Shown here: positions 8,830 through 17,678 of the stretch, in pieces
How the letters are laid out: each line of letters begins with the position of its first letter
How positions within the stretch are numbered: position 1 is the first letter of the stretch
Source of the DNA: an uncultured Oscillospiraceae bacterium
Lineage (GTDB): Bacteria; Bacillota; Clostridia; Oscillospirales; Oscillospiraceae
Assembly: GCA_947627285.1 (NCBI GenBank)
Contig: CANQVL010000001.1
Span: 148,783-212,782 of the forward strand
Length of the DNA: 64,000 bases
Reading direction: 5' to 3'
Made by a program: the position numbers and the translations under genes
The notes under the pieces: generated by a model
Seen by the model: the letters and a program-made list of their open reading frames with translations, nothing else
The model's database searches: none
Told to the model about the DNA's origin: nothing

Positions 8830-11800
8830 TTATTCGTCGGCTTCGGGGGAACCCCCGGCGTCGGCGTCAGAGGAGCTCTCGGCGTCGGGATCGGAGGAGT
8901 CCTCAGGGTCCGGGGTTCCTTCTGGGTCGGGCTCGGAGGAACCTTTAAGGTCAAGCTCGTCCCTCGTTATCCACGCTTCATTATTAGTATACGCCTCCGC
9001 GAGACTGCTCCAAAACTCCTCGTTATCCTCCGTCAGACCGTCGGGATCGGTCAAATAGTAAAGCCACTTGACATTCTCGCCCGGGAGCTCTGAACCGCCG
9101 TAGATAACCAGCGGCATTTCCTCCGGAGCTATCGACTCGTTGCCCGCGCCGAGCAGGTCCACATATCCGTCTCCCGGATACCATTTCCACGCATCCTCAC
9201 CGGAAATGTCGCGCACCAGGACCCAGATCAAATTGTTCAAACCCCAGAAGTCTGTGTATCTGCTGTACATGAGCTGCCAAAGCTTGGCGAAGGACGCCTC
9301 GTCCGCCTCCAAAGACGGGCTCCACAGGACCGGCACGCCTTCATCGGCAAGCTGTTTCAGATACGGGACGGCTCCGTCCATCGCCTCCAACAGCGCGTTG
9401 AAGGTCTCTGAGCCGAACACAAAGGCGTCACTCCGGTCGCCGATCCCGGAAGTATCAACAGTCCAGGAAACAGCCGGTATTCCGCCATTCTCCCACCAGT
9501 CCTTCGCCCTGTCCGCGACGCCCTGGAAATCGTCCTCGCCGAAAACCATGCCGCGAACGGCGGGGAGCTTTTCTGTGTGCTCCTGAATGGCGGCAAAGAT
9601 GTCGCCCTCCGCGTCAGCTGCTGCCTCCATCTGTCCCGTGAGGTATTTTGTGCCATAAATTTCCTTGAAATAGCCGTACAGGTTTTTCGCGCTGTCATCA
9701 GCGTTTTCATTTGAGAGGGCGTCATTGTAGGTGTGGACGATGTTGATCGTTTTGGTCGTGTTACGCTCGGTGTAAGTGACGTTTGCGGCGTTGAAGTCGT
9801 TCCATTCTGTCATGAGGTCGTCATTCAAGAAATAAATCCCGTTTATCCAGCCCCCGCTCCACACCTGGAATTGCAGGACTTTAAGCTCATCGAAGCTGCC
9901 TACACCAAGTATTTCCTTCAATTTCTTTAAAGTTACAACTGCAGTATATTCGTCGCCAGGTGTTTCGCCTACGTAGTAGTTTTGGTCGTCTGTTCCATCA
10001 ATCCTCGTCCCGTCACTTTTTTCGCCTTGAAACCTACCAATCCCGCAATTTTTATTTTCAGGTATAGTGCAAGTATACTTCACCACAATTGCGGCGTCAT
10101 CCGTGGCAGACTTAAAATCATTCAAATTATCCGTCCACCATCCATCATTGGATGTACTCTGGAACTTTAAAACCCCCCGTCCCAGGATATCATCCCACTT
10201 TGAATCTATCTCCTCTTTTGACCGTTCACTGCGCTCATATTGAGCGATTATTTCTTCGTTTGCCCTCCAAGCGTCCATTTTATCCTGTGTAACAAAATAT
10301 AGTCCTATGATGCGTCCGCCGTTCCATGTGCCTGCCTGGAAATTACTCAACTCCTCAAAGCTGTCGATGGACAGCATTTCCTTTAGCTCAGCTATAGTCA
10401 CAACCACGGAACACTCACTATTGGCAGGGGTGCCAGCTGTGAAATCGGTCTTCTGCTTTGCAAGTTGACCATCAGACTGCCTGTTGCCGGAAAATCCGGT
10501 AATCCCCCAACCGGGGTGATCTTCGTCGCAGGTATAAATCAGCGCCAGACAATCGTCTTCATGGGCTGTTTTCAAAAATTCCAGATTGTCTGTCCAGTAT
10601 CCACTATTTGTTTTTATGCCATGTGAAAGTACCATACTTGCAATACTATCACGGCTCCCCATGACCTCTGCTTCCGAATGTACAACAGAGTTCTCCTGGT
10701 ATTCAACCTGGATGTTTTCATTCTCCGCGTTACGGAAGTCCTCCATGATGGACTGATTCAGGAAATAGAGCATGATAATGTGTCCGCCGTTCCATGTGCC
10801 CAGCTCCAGCTTCTGCAATTCATTAAAGTTTCTGATAGTGAGCTTGTCCTTCAACTCAGCTATTGTCATGTCAACGGTACATTCGCTGCTGGCAGGGGTG
10901 CCAACATAGAAATCAAGTTGCGCGTGCTCTCCTTCAATCTTGTCGCCGTAAATGCCGGCAACGCCATGACCCGCGTGCGCCTCATCGACGCCGTTATAGA
11001 TGAGCACAAGCCCGTCATTGTCGTCGGCATTTTTAATGAAATCCATATCAAACGCATAATATGATGGGTCTTCGGAAAGAACTCTCGCCTTCTCCAAAAC
11101 CTTCTCCCTGCGTTCCGTCAGGTCTTCCGGCGGCGCCCACCTGTTCTCCAGGGCTGTTTTCCACTCCTCCTCCGTCATTACCGGCTGTATTTTCGGCTCC
11201 TCCTGCGGGGGATCGGGGTCTACCGGGGGCGTGGGGGGATAGTAGGGCGGTATGTAGGGCGTCTCGTCGGGCTTCTGCGTCTGACTGTCGTCCGGGGTCT
11301 GCGTGTCGTCAGGTAGCTGGGGAACGACGCCGTTCTCGCACGCCTCCCACGCCTCCATCAGGTCCTTATTCAGGAAGTAAAGCCCCACGATGCGTCCTCC
11401 GCTCCATGTGCCCACATGCAGATTCGTCAACTCCTTAAAGCTGCTGATGGAGAGCTTTTCCCTCAGCTCCGCTATGGTCATGACCACGGTGCATTCGCTG
11501 CCGGTGTCAGGGCCCGCCACGAAATCCGCCGGCAGCTTCATCTCCGTCCCGTCCGCCTTGTAGCCGTAAATCGAGGCGACGCCCCAACCGGCGTGGTCCG
11601 CCTCGTCGCAGGTGTAGATGAGCACGATCCCGTCGCCGTCGTCGGCGTTTTCAAAACGGTCCAGGTCCTCAGTGTAAAAACTCGCGTTCGTTTCCACGCC
11701 GTCGGAAAGGACGTCCGCCATCTCCAGAACCGTCATCCGGAGCGCATGTATCTCCTCAGCAGTCAGGACCGGGCCGCCGGTCCCCGCGTTGTTCCACTCC

Positions 11801-13101
11801 TCCATCAGGGTCTTGTCCAGGAAATAGAGCCCCACGATGCGTCCGCCGCCCCATGCGCCCACCTGGAAATCGGTCAGCTCCTCAAAGCTGTCGATGGAGA
11901 GCAGCTCCTTGAGCTCCGCCACAGTCACGGCAACTATACATTCGCTGTCCGCGGGATTTCCCGCCTTGAGATCCTCCGCCTGCTTTGCGTATTCTCCGTC
12001 CGATTTTCTCGTGCCGTAAAATCCGGCGACGCCCCAACCGGAGTGCTCCGCCTCGTCGCAGGTATAGATGAGCACAAGGCCGTCGCTGTCATCGGCATTC
12101 AGGAGGAAGTCCAGATCCTGTGTGAAATACCCTGAATTCACCGCCACGCCGTCGGAAAGGACCGTCGCCTTCTCCAGCACCGCCATACGGAGCGCGAGTA
12201 TTTCCTCCTCAGTCAGCGCGGGCTCCTCGGGCTCCTGAAGCTCCCCGGTTTCCCAGCCCTCCATGAGGGTATCGTTCAGGTAATAGAGCCCCACGACGCG
12301 TCCGCCGCTCCATACTCCCGCCTGGAAATTGGTCAGCTCCTCAAAGCTGTCGATGGAGAGCATCCCCTTGAGCTCAGCTATGGTCACGGCGACCATACAT
12401 TCGCTGTTGGCGGGAGTTCCCGCCTTGAAATCCTCTGTTTGCTTTGCCAATTCTCCGTCGGACCTTCTCGCGCCGTAAAAAGCGGAGACGCCATAGCCGC
12501 TGTTGCCCTCAATATCACAGGTATAAATGAGAACAAGGCCGTCGTTGTCGCCGGCGTTGATAAGTATGCTCAAATCCTCGGTATAATACGACGCGCCCGG
12601 CGCCTCGCCCGAGGACAGGACCGTCGCGTATTTCAGGATCTCCATCCGGCGCTCGCGCAGCTCCTCCGCCGATGTCCCCTCCGGCTGTGTGTTCTCCCCG
12701 GCGGGCTTACTGTTCTCCGGCTTTTTGCCGCCGGACGCCTGACCGTTAGAGGTCTGCGTGCCGCTTGGCTTATTTTCATCGTCCGAGGTCTGTGTATCCT
12801 CCGGCTCCTGGTTGTCCTCCTCCCGGTTGTCATCCGGCTCCTGAGGGTCGTCGGGTGTCTGGGGGTCCTCCGGCGTCTGCGTACCGTCGGGCGTCTGCAT
12901 GTCGTCAGGATTCTGCGTGTCGTCCGGCGTCTGGTCGTCCTCCGGCGTCTGGTTATCATCAGGCGTCTGCGTGCCGTCCGGCGTCTGCTCGCCGCCCTCA
13001 TCGGACGTATCCGGGTCATTCCTGTTGCAGGCCGTAAAGCTGAATAGCATCACCGCCGCCAGAAATATCGCGCAGATCCTACTGATCCAGTTCCTCCGCA
13101 T
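8830..13101 (-). CDS. Multi-module lipoprotein: six repeat domains plus GH26-like pseudo-catalytic domain
   Basis: This 1423-residue lipoprotein (lipobox FSFTAC) has a Thr/Pro/Asp-rich linker of QTPDD-type repeats at about residues 30-110. Six copies of a roughly 110-130-residue module follow. Each reads approximately YFTEDLDFL...NADDxDGLVLIYTCD...GWGVAGFYG...SEC-V-VTIAELKELLSIDSFEEL...GGRIVGLYFL. The C-terminal domain, about 1130-1385, clearly matches the GH26 mannanase encoded next door. However, the acid/base region RPFHELDGGWFWW is reduced to SPSLEADE with about ten residues deleted, and the nucleophile Glu of ALHECSKIP is Gly in VIYGGSELP. It is therefore likely a non-catalytic mannan-binding surface protein. 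An acidic tail ends it. AAGGAGG precedes the ATG. Confidence 0.82.
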   Translation of the reverse strand: MRRNWISRICAIFLAAVMLFSFTACNRNDPDTSDEGGEQTPDGTQTPDDNQTPEDDQTPDDTQNPDDMQTPDGTQTPEDPQTPDDPQEPDDNREEDNQEPEDTQTSDDENKPSGTQTSNGQASGGKKPENSKPAGENTQPEGTSAEELRERRMEILKYATVLSSGEAPGASYYTEDLSILINAGDNDGLVLIYTCDIEGNSGYGVSAFYGARRSDGELAKQTEDFKAGTPANSECMVAVTIAELKGMLSIDSFEELTNFQAGVWSGGRVVGLYYLNDTLMEGWETGELQEPEEPALTEEEILALRMAVLEKATVLSDGVAVNSGYFTQDLDFLLNADDSDGLVLIYTCDEAEHSGWGVAGFYGTRKSDGEYAKQAEDLKAGNPADSECIVAVTVAELKELLSIDSFEELTDFQVGAWGGGRIVGLYFLDKTLMEEWNNAGTGGPVLTAEEIHALRMTVLEMADVLSDGVETNASFYTEDLDRFENADDGDGIVLIYTCDEADHAGWGVASIYGYKADGTEMKLPADFVAGPDTGSECTVVMTIAELREKLSISSFKELTNLHVGTWSGGRIVGLYFLNKDLMEAWEACENGVVPQLPDDTQTPDDSQTQKPDETPYIPPYYPPTPPVDPDPPQEEPKIQPVMTEEEWKTALENRWAPPEDLTERREKVLEKARVLSEDPSYYAFDMDFIKNADDNDGLVLIYNGVDEAHAGHGVAGIYGDKIEGEHAQLDFYVGTPASSECTVDMTIAELKDKLTIRNFNELQKLELGTWNGGHIIMLYFLNQSIMEDFRNAENENIQVEYQENSVVHSEAEVMGSRDSIASMVLSHGIKTNSGYWTDNLEFLKTAHEDDCLALIYTCDEDHPGWGITGFSGNRQSDGQLAKQKTDFTAGTPANSECSVVVTIAELKEMLSIDSFEELSNFQAGTWNGGRIIGLYFVTQDKMDAWRANEEIIAQYERSERSKEEIDSKWDDILGRGVLKFQSTSNDGWWTDNLNDFKSATDDAAIVVKYTCTIPENKNCGIGRFQGEKSDGTRIDGTDDQNYYVGETPGDEYTAVVTLKKLKEILGVGSFDELKVLQFQVWSGGWINGIYFLNDDLMTEWNDFNAANVTYTERNTTKTINIVHTYNDALSNENADDSAKNLYGYFKEIYGTKYLTGQMEAAADAEGDIFAAIQEHTEKLPAVRGMVFGEDDFQGVADRAKDWWENGGIPAVSWTVDTSGIGDRSDAFVFGSETFNALLEAMDGAVPYLKQLADEGVPVLWSPSLEADEASFAKLWQLMYSRYTDFWGLNNLIWVLVRDISGEDAWKWYPGDGYVDLLGAGNESIAPEEMPLVIYGGSELPGENVKWLYYLTDPDGLTEDNEEFWSSLAEAYTNNEAWITRDELDLKGSSEPDPEGTPDPEDSSDPDAESSSDADAGGSPEADE
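12846..13005 (-). repeat. Coding tandem repeat (QTPDD/QTPDG linker)
   Basis: Short imperfect repeats of about 18 bp encode the Gln-Thr-Pro-Asp-rich linker that separates the lipid anchor from the folded modules. They are in frame throughout, with no spacers, so they are protein linker and not CRISPR. Such linkers keep surface modules away from the membrane. Confidence 0.8.
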
Positions 13102-13125
13102 TTTTCAAAGCCTCCTTAATCTATA

Positions 13126-13177
13126 TTTGTCAATCCGCTTTACATTTACGGTTTGTCAATTCACTTTACATTTACGC
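13126..13177. repeat. Tandem 26-bp direct repeat with TTGACA boxes
   Basis: Two adjoining 26-bp copies (13126-13151 and 13152-13177) differ at three positions. They lie upstream of the 1423-residue lipoprotein gene. Read on the minus strand each contains TGTAAAG followed by TTGACA, which resembles a duplicated -35 element or a regulator-binding repeat, but no good -10 box follows at the right spacing. Confidence 0.55.
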
Positions 13178-13219
13178 CGGCGCAATGCCCTTCCCTGCCG
13201 GGAAAGGCATTGCCGCCGG
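13177..13219 (-). terminator. Intra-operon hairpin after the GH26 gene
   Basis: A stem of about 19 bp (13177-13195 with 13200-13219; one bulged G and one mismatch) closes a TGCC loop 33 bp after the GH26 stop codon. No U-tract follows, so it is more likely an mRNA-stabilising or partial-termination hairpin that separates expression of the GH26 enzyme from the downstream genes. Confidence 0.5.
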
Positions 13220-13252
13220 AAAGTAAAATCAGTATCGCGTGCCGCTTATCGC

Positions 13253-15007
13253 TTACGCGCCGAATTTGGGGAGCTCATCAAGGGTTATGAAGAAGTCGTC
13301 GTTATAGACCGCCTTGAGGTTCTCCAGAGGCTGCTTCATGGTGTCGGTCAAGTCAATGGTATGCCAGACGAGGAAGAACAGCCAGGGGCAGTTTTTCATC
13401 TCCTCGGCGTTGGGGATCTTCGAGCACTCGTGGAGCGCCAGCGGCATTCCTTCGGGAGCGACCTGCTCGCAAAGGCCGTAAAGATAATCTATCGTGTTTT
13501 CCGTGGTGGGGTACTTGTCCGCGCCGGAAATGTCTACATAGGAGTCTCCCGGATACCAGCTCGCCAGATAGTCGCCGCCGGTCTGGGAATATCCAAGGAC
13601 CCAGATCAGGTTATTAAGTCCCCAATAATCCGTATACCTGCTGTACATCATCTGCCAGAGCTTGACGAAGGACTCCGCGCCGCCTCTGCTCCACCAGAAC
13701 CAGCCGCCGTCCAGCTCATGGAACGGACGCCACAGGACCGGTACGTTGGCGTCCTCCAGCTGCTTCAGGTACGGGACCGCCTTGTCCATGCCCGAGATAA
13801 GCATATTGTACGTATCGGAGCCGGGGACAAACGCCTCGTCCCAGTTGATGTTGTCGTTCAGGCATTCCTCATAGCCCGAGCTGAAATCCGGCCCGGTGTG
13901 CCAGCAGATCGTGGGGATCCCACCCTTCTGCCACCAGGCGAGAGCCCGGTCAGTGACGCCCTGGAAGTCGTCCTTGATAAAGTCAAATCCGCGCATGGCG
14001 GGGAGCTTTCCTGTATGCCTCAGGAGGTAATCCACCTCATATTCAGGCGAGCCCACCACGTTATTCGTAGATTCCATCTGCCCCGTGAGGCAGTATTTTC
14101 CGTAGATCTCCTTGAGATAATCATAAAGGATCTTCGCGTTCTCAATGGAGTTTTCGTTGGAGAGCTCACCCGTGTAGGTGTGGACCATGTGCCTGCTGTT
14201 GGAAACCTCATCGTTGCACTTGCGCCATTCCTCCACGAGGGACTGGTCCAAATAATAAAGCCCGAGGATGTGTCCGCCGTTCCATGTTCCCGCCTGGAAA
14301 TTCGTAAAGTCGTCGAAATTGTCGACGGAGAGCGACGACTTCAGCTCCGCTATCGTCACGGTGACGGCACATTCCGTATCCGCCGGTGATTCCGCCTTGA
14401 AATCCGCCGGCTGCTTCGGCTGTGTTCCGTCCACCCTGTCGCCGTAGAAGGCGACGATGCCCCAGCCCACATGGGACGCGATGTCGCAGGTATAGACAAG
14501 CACCAAAGCGTCGTTATCGTTGGCCTTCTTCAAAAACTCCAGATTGCTTGTAAAATACCCCTTGTTTGCCTCCACGCCGTCGGACAGAACGGTCGCCTTT
14601 GAAAGCACCTCCATGCGGCGCGCCCTGATCTCCTCCTTGCTCAGCTCCTCCCACACCGGAGGCGCCTCCTGCCAAACCTTTTCCCATTCTTCCTCGCTCA
14701 TAAGCGGCTCGACATTGATGACGGGTTTTGTCGGTGTTCCTGTCTGTTCCATATTTTCTCCCTGTTCCTCCTTATTTTCTTCTGACGGGTCGTTGCCCTC
14801 GTTATCCTCCGAAGGGTCTTCTCCTTTGTTATCCTCCGACGGGTCGTCTCCCTTATTTTCCGTGTCTGCGTCTGTCTGCGATGATCCGTTCTCCTGCTGC
14901 TTGTCCGAGTCGCCCGGCTTGGCGCAGCTCGCCATGAATACAAGGCATATCATGATGATGGCGCTCAGCACCAGGACCCTGGTGAGCATGGATTTCTTTT
15001 CTTTCAT
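13253..15007 (-). CDS. GH26 endo-beta-1,4-mannanase lipoprotein
   Basis: A 584-residue lipoprotein (lipobox CLVFMASC) with a Glu/Asp/Ser/Asn linker, one copy (about 125-255) of the module repeated six times in the neighbouring protein, and a C-terminal GH26 catalytic domain (about 270-580). The acid/base Glu is in WRPFHELDGGWFWW and the candidate nucleophile Glu in ALHECSKIP; both agree with GH26 patterns. GH26 enzymes mostly cut beta-1,4-mannan internally, and the neighbouring beta-mannosidase supports that substrate. ATG at 15007 is chosen because AAAGGAGG lies just upstream and the signal peptide starts there; an upstream ATG at 15079 would add 24 unlikely residues. Confidence 0.88.
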   Translation of the reverse strand: MKEKKSMLTRVLVLSAIIMICLVFMASCAKPGDSDKQQENGSSQTDADTENKGDDPSEDNKGEDPSEDNEGNDPSEENKEEQGENMEQTGTPTKPVINVEPLMSEEEWEKVWQEAPPVWEELSKEEIRARRMEVLSKATVLSDGVEANKGYFTSNLEFLKKANDNDALVLVYTCDIASHVGWGIVAFYGDRVDGTQPKQPADFKAESPADTECAVTVTIAELKSSLSVDNFDDFTNFQAGTWNGGHILGLYYLDQSLVEEWRKCNDEVSNSRHMVHTYTGELSNENSIENAKILYDYLKEIYGKYCLTGQMESTNNVVGSPEYEVDYLLRHTGKLPAMRGFDFIKDDFQGVTDRALAWWQKGGIPTICWHTGPDFSSGYEECLNDNINWDEAFVPGSDTYNMLISGMDKAVPYLKQLEDANVPVLWRPFHELDGGWFWWSRGGAESFVKLWQMMYSRYTDYWGLNNLIWVLGYSQTGGDYLASWYPGDSYVDISGADKYPTTENTIDYLYGLCEQVAPEGMPLALHECSKIPNAEEMKNCPWLFFLVWHTIDLTDTMKQPLENLKAVYNDDFFITLDELPKFGA

Positions 15008-15096
15008 TTTGTCCTCCTTTAAGATCCTATTACGTGATTTACAGGTCGTTTTTTCGCCGCTTTCCCTCCTTTGCCGCAAATTATATCCCCCATCAA

Positions 15097-17385
15097 TTAC
15101 TCCATTTCCTCAAATTCATCCATTCCGCATTTCCGCAGAGCGCGCATATAGCCGGAATAATCAATATCGAGAATATTGGTAAAATAATGGTTTTTGTACG
15201 TCCTCCCGTCCATTTCCCATTCGATCAGGTAAAAAGCCTTTTCACCCTCCTCAAATGCCAGCGCGCCGATCTGCGCGGAGGTATCCGCCCTTATGAGCGC
15301 CTGACCGGACATCACCTCGCTGTCCTCATCGCCGACCCTGGTCACCCTGTACCTGAGCGCCCGGTCCTCCGGCAGGTCGTTCACCGCCGTCAGGCGAAGC
15401 ATCCCGTCCTTGGGCTCGTCAAACATCAGGCACACCGGCTCCTGCGAGCGCCTTATATAGTGGTAGGCAAGCTTTTTGACAAAATAGAAATCCACCACCG
15501 CGTCAGAGACCTGCGGCCAGCCGTCCACCAGGTTCCACCAAATGATTCCGGTCCTTTTCCATTTGCCTATCCTGAATTTCTCAATGAAAAACTTCATTGC
15601 CTCCGCCTGTGAAATTTGACTTTGCCGTACAAAATCCGCCAGATCCTCCTCCGCTTTCCCGAACAGCGTTTCCACCTGGCTGTAGGAGAGACGGATCCGA
15701 TAGGCATACGGCGCGTCCGTGCCGGGCTCCATGCTCATGGCGTGGGCCAGATATTCAGCCGTCGCGTCCCCGTTTTCCTCAAAAATGCGTTCCGGCTCCC
15801 TCAGGAAGCGCCGGAGCGATCTCACCGAGGGGAACCCCTGGTAGCCTGTCTCGCTGGCAAAATGGCAGAAGGTATTATTGTAAAATTCCCCCTTGAAATA
15901 ATCCCTCGGCCCCCAGAGGTGCATTTCCGGACAGCTGCCCTTCCCCTGATAGACCTCCGGGCTTATATACGGGGAGCTGGGCAAATACGGGCGGCTGTAA
16001 TCGTGTGTCTCCACCACGTCGCTCAGCACCCTCCTGGTCAGGCGGTTCCTGTTGGGGTCGCGGGAAAAGCCGTCCCATTTGTGAGCCTCATCGCACTCAT
16101 TGTCCCCCGCCCACAGCGCCAGCGCCGCGTGGTTCCTCAGGCGCTTCACCTGATATACCGCTTCTCTCTCCAAACGCCTGGCGAAATCCTCATCCTGCGG
16201 GTATACGGCACAGCCCATGGCAAAATCCTGCCATACCAAGATGCCGTGAGAATCGCAGAAGTCAAAAAACTCATCCGATTCATATACGTTTCCGCCCCAA
16301 CAGCGCACCATGTTGCAGCCGATACCGTCCAGCAGTGACAGCGCCCGCGGCAGCCGCTGGGGGTCCTGGGAATGAAGCGCGTGAAGGGGCACCCAGTTCG
16401 TCCCCAGTATAAATATCCTTTTCCCGTTGACCCGGAACACGAATTCACCGTTTCCGTCACAGTCCGTGCTCTCCGTCCGCTCCAGGGCGACGGTGCGGAT
16501 TCCGATCTTCAGCCGGTATACGTCACGCACCTCTCCGTTCCTCAAAAGCGTGACCTCTGTCTCGTACAGCTCGGGTCTTCCCGCGTTTTTGGGCCACCAG
16601 AATACGCAGTCCTCAACAGGGATATTGCAGGAAAACACGTTGTGCCAAAGCGTTGTCTCCATAAAGAAGCGGCTTTTGCCGCAGCGCCCCTCTACGCGGA
16701 CCGTATATTCCTTCGCAAAGTCCCCTTCCAGCCCGGCGTCCATATAAAAGCGTAGTGCCGCTCTTCGGTTATCCAGGTCGACCCAGTTCGTGATGAAGCA
16801 GACCTCCCGGATGAGGTCGGCTTTTTCCTCGCATACCGTGACGTCCTTCCACAGCCCCGCGGATACGATACGCGGCATGATGTCCCACCCGAACATATGC
16901 GCGGCCTTGCGCATATGTAAGGTCCCGAAGGAGTATTTCAGCGCGCTGTTTGAAACAGCCGGGATATACTTCCGGCTCTCCAGAACCGCCGGCAGGATGT
17001 GGACCAGTATCTCGTTTTCTCCCTGTACAAGCCCGTCCTTTACATCCCACGGGAGGAACATATTGTCCGCAGTCTGAACGAGCCTTCCGTTGACGTAGAT
17101 TTCGGCAACGGTGTCGATCCCCTCAAAGCGCAGATACTGCGTCTCCCTCGTCCTGGTAAAAACAGTGTGGTACCATACGTGCATATTCTCCAGATCCTGG
17201 GCTCTCCAGACGTTATCCGAAAAGCAGAGATCCGCCTCCTTCCCGGCGCTTATCAGGTCCAATTCAAAGTTGCCGGGCACAGACGCCGGTATAGTGCAGA
17301 ATCCAGCTTTTTCCAGCAACTCGACCGTTGTAAATTCCTTTCCTTTACATACACGGTTGGGCGCGTAGGTCAGCCTCCAATCCAT
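15097..17385 (-). CDS. GH2 beta-mannosidase
   Basis: A 762-residue family-2 glycoside hydrolase without signal peptide. The N-terminal sugar-binding beta-sandwich (VPGNFELDL, WYHTVF, LRFEGIDTVAEIYVNG) has the beta-mannosidase signature, and the barrel follows. The acid/base Glu is in WAGDNECDE near residue 427, and the nucleophile Glu is in FASETGYQGFPS near residue 509. Beta-mannosidases of this type remove mannose from the non-reducing ends of manno-oligosaccharides, here presumably after uptake. GGAGG precedes the ATG. It is the first gene of the mannan cluster, and its promoter lies in the divergent gap towards the beta-xylosidase gene. Confidence 0.88.
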   Translation of the reverse strand: MDWRLTYAPNRVCKGKEFTTVELLEKAGFCTIPASVPGNFELDLISAGKEADLCFSDNVWRAQDLENMHVWYHTVFTRTRETQYLRFEGIDTVAEIYVNGRLVQTADNMFLPWDVKDGLVQGENEILVHILPAVLESRKYIPAVSNSALKYSFGTLHMRKAAHMFGWDIMPRIVSAGLWKDVTVCEEKADLIREVCFITNWVDLDNRRAALRFYMDAGLEGDFAKEYTVRVEGRCGKSRFFMETTLWHNVFSCNIPVEDCVFWWPKNAGRPELYETEVTLLRNGEVRDVYRLKIGIRTVALERTESTDCDGNGEFVFRVNGKRIFILGTNWVPLHALHSQDPQRLPRALSLLDGIGCNMVRCWGGNVYESDEFFDFCDSHGILVWQDFAMGCAVYPQDEDFARRLEREAVYQVKRLRNHAALALWAGDNECDEAHKWDGFSRDPNRNRLTRRVLSDVVETHDYSRPYLPSSPYISPEVYQGKGSCPEMHLWGPRDYFKGEFYNNTFCHFASETGYQGFPSVRSLRRFLREPERIFEENGDATAEYLAHAMSMEPGTDAPYAYRIRLSYSQVETLFGKAEEDLADFVRQSQISQAEAMKFFIEKFRIGKWKRTGIIWWNLVDGWPQVSDAVVDFYFVKKLAYHYIRRSQEPVCLMFDEPKDGMLRLTAVNDLPEDRALRYRVTRVGDEDSEVMSGQALIRADTSAQIGALAFEEGEKAFYLIEWEMDGRTYKNHYFTNILDIDYSGYMRALRKCGMDEFEEME

Positions 17386-17478
17386 AAAGTGTCATCCTCC
17401 TTCAAATATTTACGTCCGGGCGGCGCCGGTTCGCCGCCTTGGTCTTCGCGCTGTAAAAAGCCCAATTTCCATATTTTA

Positions 17479-17507
17479 TTTTTATCATTTTAGACAACAA
17501 TTGTCAA
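17479..17507 (-). promoter_or_regulatory. Possible promoter of the mannan operon with GACAA dyad
   Basis: On the minus strand TTGACA (17502-17507) is followed 17 bp later by TAAAAA (17479-17484), a weak -10. A small dyad, GACAA-CAA-TTGTC, covers 17493-17505 inside the spacer and could be an operator. The rest of the 293-bp divergent gap (17386-17678) is A-rich near the xylosidase gene and shows no convincing plus-strand promoter. Confidence 0.4.
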
Positions 17508-17678
17508 TCGACGGACCGGTAGACAGCAAAAAGTGACCAAAAAAGGGCAAAAAGTGAGGTGCAAAAAGGATTCTGTGACAGTAAAATAATAGTAAAAGGT
17601 CTTCTGGGCGCATTGTGCCCGCCGCCGCGCGGAATACGGTCGACCAAAAAAACTGTAAATATACAGCAGGAGGATAAT

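Noticed and set aside
12846..13005. Short regular repeats that look like a CRISPR array
   Set aside because: They are in frame, have no spacers and encode a QTPDD linker of the lipoprotein.
8830..13101. Active mannanase annotation for the 1423-residue protein
   Set aside because: The GH26 similarity is clear, but the nucleophile is Gly and the aromatic active-site block is deleted.
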